5,535 nucleotides of DNA. Source: Paracoccaceae bacterium (GTDB taxonomy: Bacteria; Pseudomonadota; Alphaproteobacteria; Rhodobacterales; Rhodobacteraceae). The DNA lies in contig PXDM01000136.1 of NCBI GenBank assembly GCA_003565055.1, positions 1 to 5,535 on the forward strand, in the 5' to 3' direction. Each line of letters opens with the position of its first letter. Within the stretch, counting starts at the first letter, position 1. Below are positions 4,927 through 5,535 of this stretch, piece by piece. A program made the translations under genes and the position numbers. The notes under the pieces were generated by a model. That model made no database searches and had not been told where the DNA came from. It worked only from the letters and a program-made list of their open reading frames with translations.

Positions 4927-5310
4927 ATGTCAATTCCGATGGAGCCATCGGTCAACGTGTTTGGTGGCACGCTACAGGCCTGTTCGCATGACCCCAAGAC
5001 CGGTTTTTTCCGCAACGGGCATTGCGACACCTGCGCGCAAGATCAGGGCAGCCATACGGTTTGCGCCGTGATGACGGCGGAATTTCTGGCCTATTCCAAG
5101 TATCTCGGCAATGACCTGTCAACGCCGCGCCCGGAATTCAGCTTTCCGGGCTTGAAGCCCGGAGATCAATGGTGCCTTTGTGCGCGGCGCTTCCTGCAGG
5201 CCCATGACGAAGGCGTGGCCCCGAAGCTACGGCTCCAGGCAACGCATCTGCGCGCCTTGGAAATTGTGCCGTTGGAGATTTTGCAGAGCTACGCGCTCGA
5301 CCCCGCCTGA
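4927..5310 (+). CDS. DUF2237 family protein, cysteine-rich, function unknown
   Basis: This small 127-residue cytoplasmic protein shows the DUF2237 pattern. It has VNVFGGTLQACS (9-20), GFFRNGHCDTC (26-36), GSHTVCAVMT (41-50), FLAYSKYLGNDLSTPRPE (53-70), FPGLKPGDQWCLCA (73-86) and a closing LQATHLRALE block (103-112). The family's function is not known to me. Six cysteines (19, 33, 36, 46, 83, 85) and several nearby histidines (21, 32, 43, 107) are a plausible metal or redox site. The length is complete, because the conserved end is followed by only a few residues. It is probably the last gene of a pth-DUF2332-DUF2237 unit. Its last 22 bases are shared with the opposing LuxR-type gene, and no intrinsic terminator follows. 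Confidence 0.88.
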   Translation: MSIPMEPSVNVFGGTLQACSHDPKTGFFRNGHCDTCAQDQGSHTVCAVMTAEFLAYSKYLGNDLSTPRPEFSFPGLKPGDQWCLCARRFLQAHDEGVAPKLRLQATHLRALEIVPLEILQSYALDPA

Positions 5311-5535
5311 TCATCGTGCCCTGATGTGCCTCGCAAGTCATCCGCCAGAAGATCATCAATGAAAATGCTCATCAACTGCCCACGCCCGCTCACCCCGGCC
5401 TTGCGATAGATCGCATTGCTCTGCGCTTTGACCGTGCCCTCGGAAGTGTTGCGGAATGCGGCAATCTCCGAGGTTGAAAATCCCTTGAGCACGAAAAAGG
5501 CCACATCGCGCTCGGCCGGGGTCAAGGCCCATTGC
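5289..5535 (-). CDS. LuxR-type helix-turn-helix regulator (5' end outside window)
   Basis: Only the C-terminal 81 residues are visible, beginning QWALTPAERDVA in frame from the right edge. The LuxR/NarL-type DNA-binding helices are clear: LTPAERDVAFFVLKGFS, then TSEIAAFRNTSEGTVKAQ, then NAIYRKAGVSGRGQLMSIF, with Glu, Gly and Val of EGTVK at the usual recognition-helix positions. After the domain comes IDDLLADDLRG and a short polar tail ending QAGSSA. Sequences of this WALTPAERDVA type that I recall are small alphaproteobacterial regulators, some with an N-terminal membrane anchor. Whether that is so here, and what it senses, cannot be seen. A TTG and an ATG near the right edge are not credible starts, because they would cut the domain. 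It converges on and overlaps the DUF2237 gene. Confidence 0.88.
   Translation of the reverse strand, partial: QWALTPAERDVAFFVLKGFSTSEIAAFRNTSEGTVKAQSNAIYRKAGVSGRGQLMSIFIDDLLADDLRGTSGHDDQAGSSA

Overview
The window is high-GC DNA with the gene content and protein style of a Rhodobacteraceae (roseobacter-type) alphaproteobacterium. The signs are a long CTC-type ribosomal protein L25, a peptidyl-tRNA hydrolase with a Pro/Ala-rich tail, DUF2332 and DUF2237 proteins, and a LuxR-type HTH end of a kind I associate with this group. The assignment is by protein resemblance only. I see no mobile element, phage gene, CRISPR array, tRNA or rRNA. Almost all of the sequence is accounted for by eight genes, and the longest gene-free stretch is about 160 bases.

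Layout. (1) 1-560, minus: a GntR/FCD-type regulator whose C-terminus lies beyond the left edge. (2) 561-687: a divergent control region with a perfect palindrome next to the regulator start and an LldR/PdhR-like half-site next to the lldD ribosome binding site. (3) 688-1857, plus: lldD, an FMN-dependent L-lactate dehydrogenase. (4) 1858-2016: two adjacent hairpins, the second an intrinsic terminator, then the promoter candidate and structured leader of rplY. (5) 2017-2646, plus: rplY (L25/CTC), followed by a strong terminator. (6) 2701-3021, minus: a small ABM-fold protein that keeps the Asn-Trp-His triad of IsdG-type haem-degrading enzymes. (7) 3143-3832, plus: pth, overlapping by 4 bases (8) 3829-4866, a DUF2332 protein. 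(9) 4927-5310, plus: a cysteine-rich DUF2237 protein with a near-ideal Shine-Dalgarno. (10) 5289 to the right edge, minus: the C-terminal HTH of a LuxR-type regulator, whose 3' end overlaps the DUF2237 gene by 22 bases.

How they fit together. The regulator and lldD form a divergent pair, which suggests lactate (or another 2-hydroxyacid) control. rplY and pth both serve translation, and the DUF2332 gene is probably translationally coupled to pth. Most of the window is ordinary chromosomal core. The items most worth a second look are the possible autoregulatory leader of rplY, the haem-oxygenase-like triad in the protein usually labelled 'antibiotic biosynthesis monooxygenase', a methyltransferase-like reading of DUF2332, and the operator candidates between the regulator and lldD. 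I found no clear evidence of a wholly new multi-gene system.
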